DNA of 64,000 bases. It comes from Toxotes chatareus (taxonomy: Eukaryota; Chordata; Actinopteri; Toxotidae). Below the pieces are notes generated by a model. That model was not told the DNA's origin. It did no database searches and saw only the letters and a program-made list of their open reading frames with translations. Each line of letters opens with the position of its first letter. Positions within the stretch are counted from its first letter, which is position 1. The stretch lies in the NCBI GenBank assembly GCA_016801885.1, contig CM028890.1, positions 10,656,001 to 10,720,000 on the forward strand. Direction: 5' to 3'. The translations under genes were made by a program, and so were the position numbers. Shown in pieces: positions 51,896 to 64,000 of the stretch.

Positions 51896-54800
51896 CGGCT
51901 TGAAAAATAATTTAAAAAAAAACACAATAAAGTTACTGCTACCTCCTGTCGAAGTGAAATCGCCTCAGCTTTACTCTATCTGTAGTCTTTTGTTGGTTTC
52001 GTGTAGACTTTGACCCTGTGGAGGGGAGGAAGGACTATTACAGCACAGTAAAAGGCGTTTCCTCCCTACGTTTGATTGCTCACAGGCCACTGCTGATAAC
52101 AGGCGGAGAAAAAGAAGTGGCCGTGTCCACTTTCTGCATAGCTGTAATGTTTGTGTGCAGCCTATTGTCTCTGACCATGGAAAAAAATAAAAGAGGTAGA
52201 GAGGCAGAGGCTAGAAACCATGTCCAAACCAGGCAGACATGGCATTATCAGTCTGGAGTGTGAAATAATTTTATAGGATTAAAAAAAAGAAAAAGAAAAA
52301 AGAAAAAGAAGACAAGATTTCCATCCAGAGCTTGCAGTGCATCTACTATCCATGATTTTGATCCTCAGTTTTTAAAAAAATCTATTGGAGGGCTTTTCAA
52401 CCAACTTTCTCACTCATCTGTAAAACTTCAGCTGCATCTGTGAAATTCCCAAGGTGGACACCTCGGTTTCTGGGTTCACAAACATGCAGCTGCTCATTGG
52501 ACTGGTGTGACCGCTTCTGAGTGTGTGTGTGTGTGTATGTGTGTGTATAGGCCTTTGTGAGTTGTTTGTTTTACAGAGAAAACCCAGAGAGAAAAAGGAG
52601 ATAAAGAAAAGGGCACATGTTGACACAGTGGAGAGTTTGGGTGGGCCACGATTCTTGATTCTACTCCTTATAATCAAAGGTGTGTCTGAAATTTAAATAA
52701 AAGAGATTTAATCTTGCCTGATTGGGTATTAGTTTCATAGCATAGGGAATTATTGTGTATGTGTCTTACATTCGCACACCTATAATTTCAATGTAATTCA
52801 ATAAATCTTGCACCATAGTTCCACAGAAGTGAGAGTGAGTGCTTATTAAATGATCCTTTACTAATAACTCCCTTTATTAGTCAGCGTGCGAAAACACAAG
52901 GAGTGCACAGGTGGTTTCGATGCAACTGCATGATGCACGACCAACAATAAAAATAAAAAAACGTACGTGAGAAATAAACTGAGAGTAAACAGAAGGAAAC
53001 AAGCCAACTTTTAATAAAACGTTAGTCTGAGGTTACTAAATTCTCTTCCCCAGCAATAGTCTTTGTAACATTTGATAAATCAAAACACTTTTGACAAAAA
53101 TGGTCAAAAGTTTATTATGTAATGCTGCAGAGTGAGCCTGGTTTGAAACAGGACACACGAGCTGAGTGAGACACGTTTGTCCAGTTTGAGTGACCAGACT
53201 GCTTTTGGAAGTCTTGTCAATATTTCAGAGTCCTGAGTAACATTGCCTCAGGTACAACTGTGCTGCTGGTGGATATGTTACGGCCTTTTCTGACTGACCA
53301 TAATACATAAATACATATGCTGGGAAATACGTGCAGTATGCTGGTAAGTATTATCTTAGGTTTTACTTGCAATCATGCAATGTATAGGCCCACATTAAAA
53401 GAGTATTACAACTTTAAGGGGACACAAGCTAATTTTCATGGGAGCTAAATTGAAAAGTCATTCAGATCAAGAATAAATTGCGTATTTATAAGCAGTCCTA
53501 CATGGCTTAGTGTACACTCAGTTGCTGGAATATTAAGTGCACTTCCCAAAAATGAATGCAATCTAATTTGAGAGATCAGCACTGAAGGTTATAATGGTCA
53601 GCTTTTGCTGAAACTCTTTTAGAGAGCTTCACTGTCATTTTGGGGGCAGTTAAATTGTGTTGCATTATACTAAGAGGTGTTTCTAATATATCTTGCCCAT
53701 TCAATTTATCTCATTAAGGGCACACTACATATTAGAAACACTTCTCGGTGAATCGCAGCATCATTCAATAGCAAAGATAACCATATAGTTGAGTCCGTAA
53801 CTCTCTAAAACACTTTCAATAAAACTTTAAGATACAGCATATTCTTCACTTATGTATGTATGCAATATTATGTGATGCTTGATTCCAATATTGATAATAT
53901 ACATGAGTGTGTTACACAATACGTTTTAATAATCAGAAGATATCAATCACATCATTCAAAAAAGTCCTGCCACGCAACTTGTCTCACCCAAATACCAACC
54001 CTGAAACATGACATAAATGCCCCACCCTGTGGATGAGTCCCTGTTTGGGACTCATCCAAAGGGTGGAGTAGCTGCTCTAGGTACAGTCTGAAAACTTTAT
54101 TACCTTGGGGATTCATTGCTGTGGTAGACTGAACAACTGGATTTGTATAGAATTTTAAACCTTTTAAATATGTGATCTGGAAACATCTGGTATTAGCTCT
54201 CTATCATTTGTGATGTGTCTGGGCAGCACACACGATTTGTTGCCCTTATGGAGATGGTTTGTTCCAACCTTGACTTCCCAACATAATATTGCGACACCTA
54301 ACAAGATAAAACAAACACTGAACAGATGTATTGTATTGTATTGTATCGTTTTGTGCAAAATTCATTTGAATTTCAGAATTGGCGGCTCAAGAGTCTTCCT
54401 GGGAAATGAATCAACTTTTCTTTGGACTGTACTGCTCAACAGAAAATTAACGCTTTAGTCATTTGCCTAAAGAATCTCTTTTGTCACTAATGTTTTCGCA
54501 ATATATCACAATGAGTGGACAGCCAGAGGAAAAGGTCAGACACAGTGTCAGCAGTGGAAAAAGCAGAAACATAACGGGCTCATCTGCTCGAACGTGTTTA
54601 CTCTGTGTGCTCTGTGAACACACACACTGAAGCCGGAGCGCAACCATAAGTGATTTTCATTTTAGCTTGGGAAAGACGCAGCAGGGTATTTTACTAAATC
54701 TGTCTTGTATCCAGCCTAAAGCCCTTTCATTATGTCCACACCCATGACTCACACCAACACTGTCTTCCTGACATTTTTCTCACCTTTCCTGTTGCAGTCC

Positions 54801-55767
54801 CCACATAGTGTAACTTCCCAAAACACTTTTAACAACAACAACAGCATCTGTGTCATTACAGCAGATTCAAATGTGACCTGTTTTCAAAGCACATAGGCCT
54901 GGTCTTGTTGGTTCTGGTTGCTCTTGCTTCTATCAGCAGTTTATAGAGATAGTGAACGCTTGGTTGCATGGGAGCGGGGCCTCCCCCACGCTGGGCTCTG
55001 TTGAGCTCACATTCCTGTGGTCTTAAGTGAGGAGCCCAATTCTGTTCCTCCTACCAGAATGCTTCAGTGGATCTGCGGAGGAGAGAGGAGGGGCATGCAG
55101 GGGTCAAGCTCTGTGTCGACCTGGGCGAGGTTTCGCCGAGCGGATACTCTTGAAAAACAAGCAGACACACAAAAAAGGTGATTTCTATTAAAAATAAACA
55201 CTTTGACTTTTCATCTATAGCTTACACACCTCCATGAGCACCTGCTCAGCTTTCACAGGAATCAAGGTTATATTCCTGTAAGACTTCTTAGTGCTTTTAT
55301 AAACATTTGCATCTCACATGGTACTATAAATCTTCCCTGGGACATTTTATGGGGCCTGGCTTGGTTTTGATGTCTTGCAACATGCCTAAAATTGATTGCA
55401 GAATTGCTTTAAGAGGCTGAAGCCTTGGGCAATGTTTCCCCCTGCTGGCAGAAAAATATATATTATACATTTACACGTTTGCAAACTTTTAGGAGGAGTC
55501 GTGTTCAGAACAATAGCGACACAACACTACGCACAGCTCAAAGGTGCTCTGACAGCTCCTCATAGCAGAGAAGTTCACTGTGTCTGGGTGGGGCAAACAG
55601 GTGTGACTACAAGTTGACTCACGGCCACTGGTGACACCGCGGCTCGCAGTGCGTGGGTCCGCCTGCTCTCACTGAGAGCAAAAGTACAGGAACAGACAAG
55701 TTCTATCTGTTAAGGATTTAACGGCGAAGCGAACCCGTCTCCTGTCAGTCTCTGAACGATTCAGAGG
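51896..55767. promoter_or_regulatory. Divergent upstream region between desmoglein and desmocollin
   Basis: The two start codons face away from each other across 3.9 kb, so this region must hold both promoters. It has no coding exon. A GT microsatellite lies at about 52521-52546 and a TGTAT pentamer run near 54330. The segment at about 53515-53755 resembles a degenerate MITE (AGAGGTGTTTCTAATATATC against ATTAGAAACACTTCTC ends). A GC-richer block at about 54960-55140 and the GC-rich last 150 bases before 55768 are the best candidates for desmocollin regulation. I could not pick a TATA box for either gene. Confidence 0.5.
52521..52546. repeat. (GT)n microsatellite
   Basis: Interrupted GT run between the two desmosomal cadherin genes. 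Confidence 0.9.
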
Positions 55768-58700
55768 ATGGCAAAGTTTACAAAAATGGCGAATGTTTTA
55801 ATTTTCAACATCTGCCTGATGCTGGTAAGTACTTTCCGTTTTTATTTCTTTATTTATTTTTCTAAGAAATCCCCTCCTCTGAAACATTTATCAATACAAG
55901 TGTGACGCTTTTACTTGTCAGTACTAAACAGAAATAATGTCATTATTTGCTGTTAAAGGGACACTTTACGCGCATTATAATATTAACAAACGTTTAAATG
56001 CGATGAGCGCATTTTAAACTCACCCTAAAAAAACAACTCCCTACTTCAGATTCTGGCTCGAGTGGAGTCGTGTTTTATCCCGAGCTCTCTCCATGTCCTT
56101 GTGCCGCAAACTATTCCGACTGGATACGAGATCACTAAAGGTATTTCAATGATAATTTTTATCACATTCACTCCTTACTGAACAGCTTTTCCTTATTCAC
56201 ATTTACAGCACCTTAAATTATGTCCTGTATTGGCTTTGGTTTTATAGCTCCCTTTCACTTTTTATTCCTCCCCAACACTTTTTTTTGTTTTGGTTTTCAG
56301 TTGAAGTTGCTGACTGCGAACCCAAATCACTGCGCTTTACCTCGAAGGACCCAAACTTTGCCATAAAGCCAAATGGTGCAGTCGTGGCTTTAACTTCTGT
56401 GCCTGTGGGAACAAGAGGGCGGACATTTTCTGTGTGCGCTCAGGACGACAGAGGACCGGAAAGTGAGATGGAAGTTCACCTTGTCCACAGTGCATTGCAG
56501 GAGAGAGAGGTAAGATTACAGTGCATTAGCCTGTAACTCGTTTACATAGGCCACCGTGGTAATGGGCTTTTTTTTTTTTTTTTTTTTTTTTAATGGTCCT
56601 TTTGTTTGCATGTCACAGCACCAAGGCCAAAGCTACCTGAAGCGTTCCAAAAGAAGGTGGAGTCCCCCACCCTTCAACATATTGGAGAATTATCCGGGGC
56701 CTTTTCCAAAAGATATTGAAAAGGTAACTTTAATGTTGGAAAATATGAGCTATCTGAACATAGTCTTGCATTGCTCTTGCTGCACTTTCTTTTCTCACAT
56801 ACTTTACATACAAAAATTTTTATCCCCAGATTGTGGGATTCACACACTTTCAGCTGACTTTATGCAATGATTAATTCCTCAGATTGACACACTGTCTATG
56901 GGAATCTGCCATAGGATATTATAGTCACATGTATATCTTCTGCCTTTTCCCATCATCCATTTCAAAGTTTTGCAAGTTTAAATAGATCACAGAGGGACGT
57001 CTTAACGATGATAGACGGTTTATGAATAACAGAATTCCAGTTTGCTGTTTACTTGCGTATGTATGAATTTACTTGGTTTCTGTTGTAGATTGTGTCAGAT
57101 TCCGAACTCAACCACCAAGTGTACTACACCATCAGTGGACCCGGTTACGACAAGCATCCAGTGGGAGTGTTCAATCTTGACAGAAAGACTGGGATGTTGA
57201 CTGTTCTTAAAGCAGTTGATCGTGAGGAGTTCCCAAGCTTTACAGTGAGTGTGAAATAGGGCCCGTAACTAACAATAGTTTTATTGACCGATTGATTAAT
57301 TGTTTGGCCCATAAAATGTCATAAATCTGCAAATAAAGCCAATCATTATTTCCTTAAGCTCAAGTTGGTGTCTTTGCATTGCTTGGTTTATCTAACCAGC
57401 AGTTGGATAGAAGATATTCAATTTAATATAACATTTTAAAAAAAGAGAGAAGTTGCAGCTAGGTACAGTAATGTTTGGCATTTTTGCTTGAATAATGACT
57501 TGAAGCACGTAATATACTATAAAATGGTGGCTGATTCATTTTCTGTTAGTTGATTAATTCGAGTTTAGTTTTTATCATGAAAGCATAAAATTTATTTTGT
57601 CGATTCACCATGTTGCGTGTTGACCTCGTAAAAATATTTTCTTCACAGTTGACCACCAAAGTTTTCGACCAACAAACTAATCAGATGACTGACGACCCCC
57701 TGAACATCCAAATAATCGTGGATGATGTGAATGACAATGTACCGGAATTCAAAGACCAGCTGCAGTTTACTGTGCTCGAGCAAAGCAGCCCAGGTGAGGC
57801 GCATGAAATGCACTCCTGCTGTGTTGTGTTTGACACTTCAGTGAGGATGATAATAAACTTGATGATCATATTTTACTCCACAGGGACAGAGGTGGGGAAG
57901 GTTAACGCTACAGACAGAGACCAAGCAAATACCCTCCATGCCAAGATCAGGTATTCTCTCTTGAATGGATTAGACCTGTTTGCCATCAACTCAGAGACAG
58001 GTGTCATCACCACAGTAACGAACACCCTGGACAGAGAGGTGAGTCCTGCCATCGTTGTCTTAATACATTACTCAGAAAGATGACATAGAAATGAGATTCT
58101 GTACGTGCTTTTTATTGGTCTCTTGCCTTATTTTAACACATTCTGTATCTTTTTCTCATATCATTTTGTCACATTCTCCTGAAGGTGAAAGACAAGCATA
58201 TGGTGATAGTACAAATTAAGGATATGGAAGGTGCAAATAATGGGCTGTCCAGGACAGGAACAGCAACAATTACACTGGGCGATATCAACGACAACCCACC
58301 AACTTTCACAAAAACATCTGTAAGTGTAGCAGTTACATAAAAAAAAAAAGGGGCAAATCTTGAAACGATGTCTTAATAATTTGTAACAATAAAATATCAG
58401 GTGTTTTGGACTTGTTTTGATAGAATTGGTTGTCTAAGGAATAAACCTTTTGTTTCCTTCTAGTATGAAGTCAGCGTCAAAGAAAATGAAAATGAAAAAC
58501 TTATCCTTCGAATTCCTGTTGAGGACAAGGATTTAATAAATTCACCAAACTGGATTTCAAAATTTGTCATCACTAAAGGAAACGAAAATGGAAATTTCAG
58601 GATCGATACTGACCCCAATACAAACGAAGGGCTTCTGTACATCTCGAAGGTCAGTTAAGATTGTGTATTATTAATATTATGAAATTCATTGTAGTTGTAG

Positions 58701-61700
58701 TGCTATTTAATATGACATATGACATCTTTATCTTTATCTTTATAATACTCCCCCCTCCCTGTTTTTTTCAGCCCTTGGATCACGAGCAGGCCAAAAATGT
58801 AAGGCTTGAGATTATGGCACGCAACGAAGCTGAGCTGAAAAACGCCAAAGCCCAGTGGCAGTCCATCCCTGTGGATGTCACCGTCACTGATGTCGATGAG
58901 GGCCCGGAATTCACAGCTCCTACAATCCGCTTCATTGTCAAAGAAAACACACCAAATGGCACACTTATAGGAAGTTACACAGCTGTTGATCCTGAGACCA
59001 AGAGCAGTGCTGGCATCAAGTAAGTGACCTTACTTTAAATTTGTGTCAAAAAAAAAAGAACTTTGTTGTGGTACAGTGCGGCTCATACCAGACACAGATG
59101 CAGCTAAATCTCGAGACCTCAACTGAAGTTTCTGTTATGTTTCTTGAACACTGGAGGGCAGACTTTGACTGCTGAACCTGAAGAGTAATACACAAGTATT
59201 TTTCCACTGTCTCTCAGGTATTACAAGGCCGCGGACCCAGCCTCCTGGATCAGCGTGGACAGAAATACAGGAGAGCTGAGGGTTGCAAACGTAATTGACA
59301 GAGAGTCACCGTTTGTCCAGAATGGAATTTACAACATCACCATGAAGGCTGTTGATACTAGTAAGTTGCTTGTAAATGCTGTACACTTACTTGTCCATGG
59401 ATTCCATAAAGAAAGCATCATAAGCTCAAGTATATCATCACTCGATAAAAAGATAAAGGATCAAGACAAACCAGCACTGCTGTTACTTATATAACATGGT
59501 GAGCCAATGTCATGTCATGTCACCATGACGTTTGTCAGGCTTTTTCTTGGCACTATTATATAAGCAGAACATTATTATGAGCAGCAACTCCACCCCCACC
59601 AGTATCTGTCTGAACAAACAGCGTAATCTGCCCAGGCTTTGTCTCACATGAGAACACCTGTTGGCAACCTGTGACATTAACAGTGACTCACAGTTTTTGG
59701 TATGATTGTGGAGATTAGGTTCTCAGACAAATTTTCATTTCAGCTGGCACCCAAGTGATGAAAGAAAGCGAACCATTTTTCCGTAGTACCAACATGTCCA
59801 CATATGTCTTGTCCTAATGCAATACTAATGTATTTCAGGCTCCAAAACAGGCACAGGAACAGTCATCATTCAGGTGGAGGATGTCAACGACAACAAGCCG
59901 TTGCTCCCCACCGGCGAGCTGATGATGTGTGAAAAAGACGGCTCTGTGGTGGTTGTGGCCGAAGACAAAGACGAGATTCCCCTCTCTCACCCTTTCACCT
60001 TCCGTTTGATGGAAGACAGTAAAGAAAAATGGTCTCTGCAGACATTGAACGGTAGGTGGTTGTATTTTTACCCATTTGATCTATCTCTCTCTGTCTGGCA
60101 GAGAAAATGTTCAGTGGAACAGTTTGAATAAATACTTGGAGACATGTTTAGCCACAGTGAAACATTAATGAAAACATCTGTAGTAGCTCAGTGAGAAATG
60201 TTCAAACTGCTCGCACAGCATAATCCAAGTCTCATTAATTCATTCATGATTTTACTATCTCCAAAACACCTTTTTTTTTTTTTGGTGAAAGCCATCAAAA
60301 TAAACCTCTACGGCAAAATCTAACAGAAGCATTCTAATGAAGGAACCAGAAGCAGGTATTAAACTGATCATTTACAGCTCAGCTGATAACGAATTTATGA
60401 AGCTGACACCATTATCAGCTGGGGCGGAAAAAAGAATTTAGATCATTTATTTAAATAAAAGTAGCAAAACGACAAAATACAAAATGGTCCATTACAAGTA
60501 AAAGTCCTGCATTCAAATAATACATTAATGATATGCCACTTAATTTTTTATCATATTTTGAGAGCTCATGTTATGTTTTGTAACTATGGCTGTCAAATAA
60601 AAGAACTACAAAAATAACAGCTCTGGATGAAATATTTGTTTAAATCATTGTAATGAATTTTTTTTTCTTTTTTTAAATACATTTCTTCCTCTTTTAGGCA
60701 CAACAGCTATATTGAAGCCAAAGAAAGAGCTTCCAATGGGGATCTACACTGTTGGCATAGATGTTAAAGATCTGCAGGGCTTTGGTGACGTACAGACGCT
60801 GACAGTAAGAATCTGCGAGTGCAGGAATGGAGCCTGCCTGATTAAGGACAGGTCTGCGACATTAGGTGGACTGGCTATACTGGCTATGCTGCTGCCTCTG
60901 GCCCTCCTCCTGCTGCTCTGTGAGTATCCCCACTGCTTTACTCTCGCCAACAGACTTCTGTAGGCTGCACTGTGCAGATAATGAAACAGGAGTTTTGTGC
61001 CCATGCATGTGTAAAATTGCAGCAGGAGTGATATAAAGTTTTAAGATTTTGTTGTTGCTGAACTATGCATGTATATTGTGCACTACACTGCTAATATGTT
61101 CACTCTTGCCTACCACACATGGGACATTCTATATTTAGAAAAACCCACTCTTTGTGCAGTCATTTCTAACATTCATGCTTTGTTATTGCAGGTATACTCC
61201 TTGCCTTTTTCTGTGTGACAAAGAGAGAGGGGAAGGAAGTCGACTCTATAGGAGACGTTGGAGGAAATCTGCTCACATCAAACACTGAGGGCCGAGGGGA
61301 TGAAGTGGTAAAGAAAGCTTATAATTGTACCCTTGTAAAGAAACCTTATTTTCTTTAACATTTTTTTTTGCTTTGTTTGTTAATTGTTGTTTTGTTGTTT
61401 TGCTCTACAGGATTCTAGTCTCATCAATGTGCCCCCCTTTGGAATGGGCCAAGCAATAAAGGGCTCAGTTAAGCATTCTATGGCAAATCCAGGATGGCAG
61501 GGAATCAAGAGCTCGAGCACACTTGGAGCTCACAGCACACATGAGAACTGGGCGTATAAGTCTGGTGTGGATATGCAAGAGATGTCCTCTGGCCAGTATA
61601 ATAATCAGTATGGTGCTCAGTATGAAGGCCAGTTTGGAAGTGAGTTTTTTAGTAATAACATGGGTTTTGACTCCAGACAACTTGTCCAGGACTCAGCTCT

Positions 61701-62304
61701 TCTTCACACCTGGCAAACAAATGGTCGCTATCTTCAACAGGTAATGTTGTTTTAAAGTTAAAGACAAAAGTTACAGAATTAAATGTGTTCAGTTATTTGC
61801 CCTTTTTTTTCTCTCAGGTTTAATAACTTCTTTGTTATCTGTAAGAGCTTAGGTAACTCTCATGTGTAATGTAATCTTATTCTCTAAGCTGTGATAGTAT
61901 CCTCTGTAAACTTTAATAATTCTCAACTTCTTGGTGAGAAATATTATTTCTCTAATTTGTTGGTGAGTTGTTTGTTCACTGTGTAATATCTGACTGCCAG
62001 TCATATCCTGAGCAGCCTTGTATTATCACATAGTGTAGTATCTCTCCTTCCATCGCCCAGGCTTAGTCCACTCAGAGTAATAACACGCTTCCACTTTGTC
62101 TAACAGAAGCTGGTCTATCTGGGAACAGAAGAGGACGAACGGTACGCGGACGACATCATCCACTCCTACGGGTTTGAGGGGTTGGGCTCTGCAGCTGGCT
62201 CTGTGGGATGCTGCAGTGACTACGGCGACAATGATAACCTCGACTTCCTCAACACACTAGGACCAAAGTTCAAAACTCTTGCAGATGTCTGCACAAAGAC
62301 ATGA
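55768..62304 (+). CDS. dsc2l: Desmocollin (dsc2-like desmosomal cadherin), 16 coding exons
   Basis: Exons: 55768-55824, 56050-56140, 56301-56509, 56619-56723, 57089-57244, 57649-57793, 57884-58038, 58185-58319, 58464-58649, 58772-59019, 59218-59360, 59839-60051, 60698-60919, 61192-61307, 61411-61740, 62107-62304; all GT-AG and in phase, 902 residues, the size of mammalian DSC2. A signal peptide lies in the first 20 or so residues; a second ATG at 55786 is also possible. A full cadherin prodomain follows and ends at the furin site KRSKRR (127-132), with Trp133 beginning WSPPPF. Cadherin repeats carry DDVNDNVPEF, GDINDNPPTF, VTDVDEGPEF and EDVNDNKP linkers. The membrane helix spans about 669-697. 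The cytoplasmic tail ends with the plakoglobin-binding segment GSAAGSVGCCS and LGPKFKTLADVCTKT, the long 'a'-type tail. The prodomain and the lack of a desmoglein extension identify a desmocollin. It is a desmosome adhesion partner of the desmoglein next door. Confidence 0.92.
57257..57560 (+). repeat. Degenerate MITE in desmocollin intron 5
   Basis: The segment starts GGGCCCGTAACTAACAATAG, contains GATTGATTAATTGTTTGGCC and ends GTTAGTTGATTAATTCG. It resembles the same dispersed fish MITE as at 4770-5290, in forward orientation, with several interior deletions. Confidence 0.55.
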
Positions 62305-62778
62305 ACAATGATAATGGTGTTTACTTTTCACTGTACAGGATGTACTGAGGCCTGGGATATGAATGCTTGGTATGCCCCTGAACATGAATGAGAACAAACA
62401 AGCAGGCGACGCCAGTGTGTGCGCGCACACTGCTCTGCTACTGCTTTTAGTTGTAAGCTTTTTTATCGCTGCTTTTTTTTTTTTTTTTTTTGGTAAGTCT
62501 TTTGCACTGAAAAAAATGTACATACTGTATGTTGTGTATTACTGTGTATTAACGTGTTGTTTGCCTTTAAAGTCTCTGAGTTCTTTGCAGGGTCATGGTG
62601 GTTGTTGTATTGATACGTACAGTCAAGGGTTGGGGTTTTCTATCAGTTGGTATTTTGGTTGTTGTTCACAGGAAATGATACACTTTTCATTTGCGTGGCT
62701 GCTTTCAAACTGCTAAATTTGATAGTTTTGATACATTTTTTAAGAAAAATAAATACCTAAACGGAATACGACAATAAA
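62305..62778 (+). other. Desmocollin 3' UTR and poly(A) signals
   Basis: Two AATAAA signals (62748-62753 and 62773-62778) lie about 450 bases after the stop. A T-run occupies about 62473-62491. Confidence 0.6.
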
Positions 62779-64000
62779 ACCGCGTTTTTGTAATATTTAA
62801 TGTGAAACTACGTAATTTCAAATTACTCATACCGCAATAATGTTGGTTAACGTCCGCTGATTTTCCAACTCACACGGTAAATATTTGTGCAAATGCACTC
62901 CAGTGCAGCTCCTGACTGTCAGCTGGGCGTAGTTTCAGCCCTCCCGTCACTGAAGTTATTGCAACATTCTGACAGTAAATGTGCAAGTTAGCACAAGGGT
63001 GTGACTGGGAGGAGTGAGGTGTTACTGACACTGCCTGCAACTGTCTGAATACAAGACTTATCAGACAGAGGGAAAGCTAACCAGTTCAGAAAAATGTCCT
63101 TGAACATGGCAATTAAAGTGATTTTGACGTTCCCATATGTGTGTATTAAGCTGTTAAAGCTGCAATTATGCATTGTCAATAAAGAAAGTGTCTCTTGGTG
63201 ATTTTTTTTTAAGTATCAGATTTTGTTTCATGCAAGCTTAATTTAAAGGAAAAAAAAATCAAATGAGATTTATAAAATACATTTGTTATCGAGCAGACTA
63301 CGGATTTTGAAGTTAAACTGTAAACTCAACTACATGCACTAAAGTTGTGAGCATTGATCGTGTTACAGCATGTTTTTTTTTTTTTTTTTAATAAACATTA
63401 ACCTCTAAAGAAAAAAAAAAAGCTTTGTGGTGCTGATTTGACTGTGTACTTTGGCAGAAAGATAGACGAGCATTCCATAGAAGAAGCATTTGGTCATTGT
63501 GCTCAGTCTGTGTGTGTGTGTGTGTGTGTGTGTGTACTCTGGTGCATGATTTACAAGGTGTGGCACCCTGAACTTGCACAATATGACACTATGTTACACC
63601 TACTCTCAAACTCCTCACCTAATCCTATATTAACCTCCACCCTTCTGCAGATTAAGTTGATGTACTTAGTGTCATTTTTCCTTTACCGCAATTACCAAAC
63701 CTTGTCCATGCCAACGGACATTAATTGTCATTTACTATATTTTGTTAAGGGTAAAATTCTTCATTACTCTTTGAAACAGATTTTCCAGGAACAGGTCAAG
63801 TCAGTCAGTGTGGGGTCCAAGCTACGTCACTTTTAATGAATTATTAACAACATATTTAAAATGATGAGATTCTGTAGATAACAAGCTTAGCTACAATATG
63901 CACAGACCTCCATAAATAAATTATACAGTATAACAAATGTATTGAAACCCAAATTGAAATCCCCAATGAGCTCTTGATCTTATTACGCTTAGGCAGATTA
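62779..64000. other. Intergenic sequence downstream of desmocollin
   Basis: No coding exon is seen. An AATAAA at 63178-63183 could be a distal desmocollin poly(A) signal. A TG microsatellite lies at 63509-63535 and T- and A-runs lie near 63373-63420. A 132-codon plus-strand frame at 63438-63836 runs through the TG repeat and is not credible as a gene. Confidence 0.5.
63509..63535. repeat. (TG)n microsatellite
   Basis: Perfect TG run of 13 units downstream of the desmocollin gene. Confidence 0.95.

Noticed and set aside
63438..63836. 132-codon plus-strand open frame at the window's end
   Set aside because: It runs through a TG microsatellite (a string of Cys/Val) and has no family resemblance.
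1..64000. CRISPR array, operon, phage or bacterial-type system
   Set aside because: No regularly spaced repeats, no prokaryotic gene arrangement; all genes are vertebrate and intron-rich.

Overview
The window is a piece of a teleost (ray-finned fish) nuclear genome. The evidence is vertebrate exon-intron genes with GT-AG junctions, AT-rich non-coding DNA, CA/TG microsatellites, and fish-type transposon debris (Tc1/mariner and hAT MITEs, decayed LINE). The set of genes (a full desmoglein, a full desmocollin, an SLC22A23 orthologue and a beta-tubulin) fits a bony fish, probably a compact percomorph-like genome. The species cannot be named from the sequence.

Layout. (1) 1-33.8 kb: slc22a23, plus strand, ten coding exons spread over 29 kb (1580-30626), with large introns holding most of the transposon remnants and a long AT-rich 3' region. 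It encodes an orphan SLC22-type 12-helix transporter carrying an unusually long Ser/Thr/Pro/Asp-rich C-terminal tail. (2) 34.9-39.4 kb: a four-exon beta-tubulin gene, plus strand, with an odd basic His-containing end to its acidic tail. (3) 39.4-43.4 kb: no confident gene; one unexplained 164-codon minus-strand ORF. (4) 43.4-51.9 kb: a desmoglein (dsg2-like), minus strand, 14 coding exons, 1110 residues. One intron carries a 1.8 kb foldback element next to a truncated hAT MITE. (5) 51.9-55.8 kb: the shared upstream region of the two cadherins. (6) 55.8-62.3 kb: a desmocollin (dsc2-like), plus strand, 16 coding exons, 902 residues. (7) 62.3-64 kb: its 3' end and intergenic DNA.

The reconstructed exons join in frame throughout: every exon length and phase adds up to an open protein of the length expected for its family, apart from the long SLC22A23 tail. 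The desmoglein and desmocollin are divergent (head to head) and share several exon sizes exactly (156, 135, 186, 143 nt), which shows their common origin. Their products pair in desmosomes: both extracellular domains make calcium-dependent adhesion, and both tails carry the conserved segment that binds plakoglobin. slc22a23 next to a beta-tubulin matches human 6p25, whereas the desmosomal cadherins are on human 18q12, so this window joins two regions that are separate in humans.

I did not find an exciting unknown system of the operon or defence kind. The best leads are the SLC22A23 tail, a possible alternative short-tail exon in the desmocollin, the tubulin tail, the foldback element in the desmoglein gene, and the unassigned ORF at 40.2-40.7 kb.
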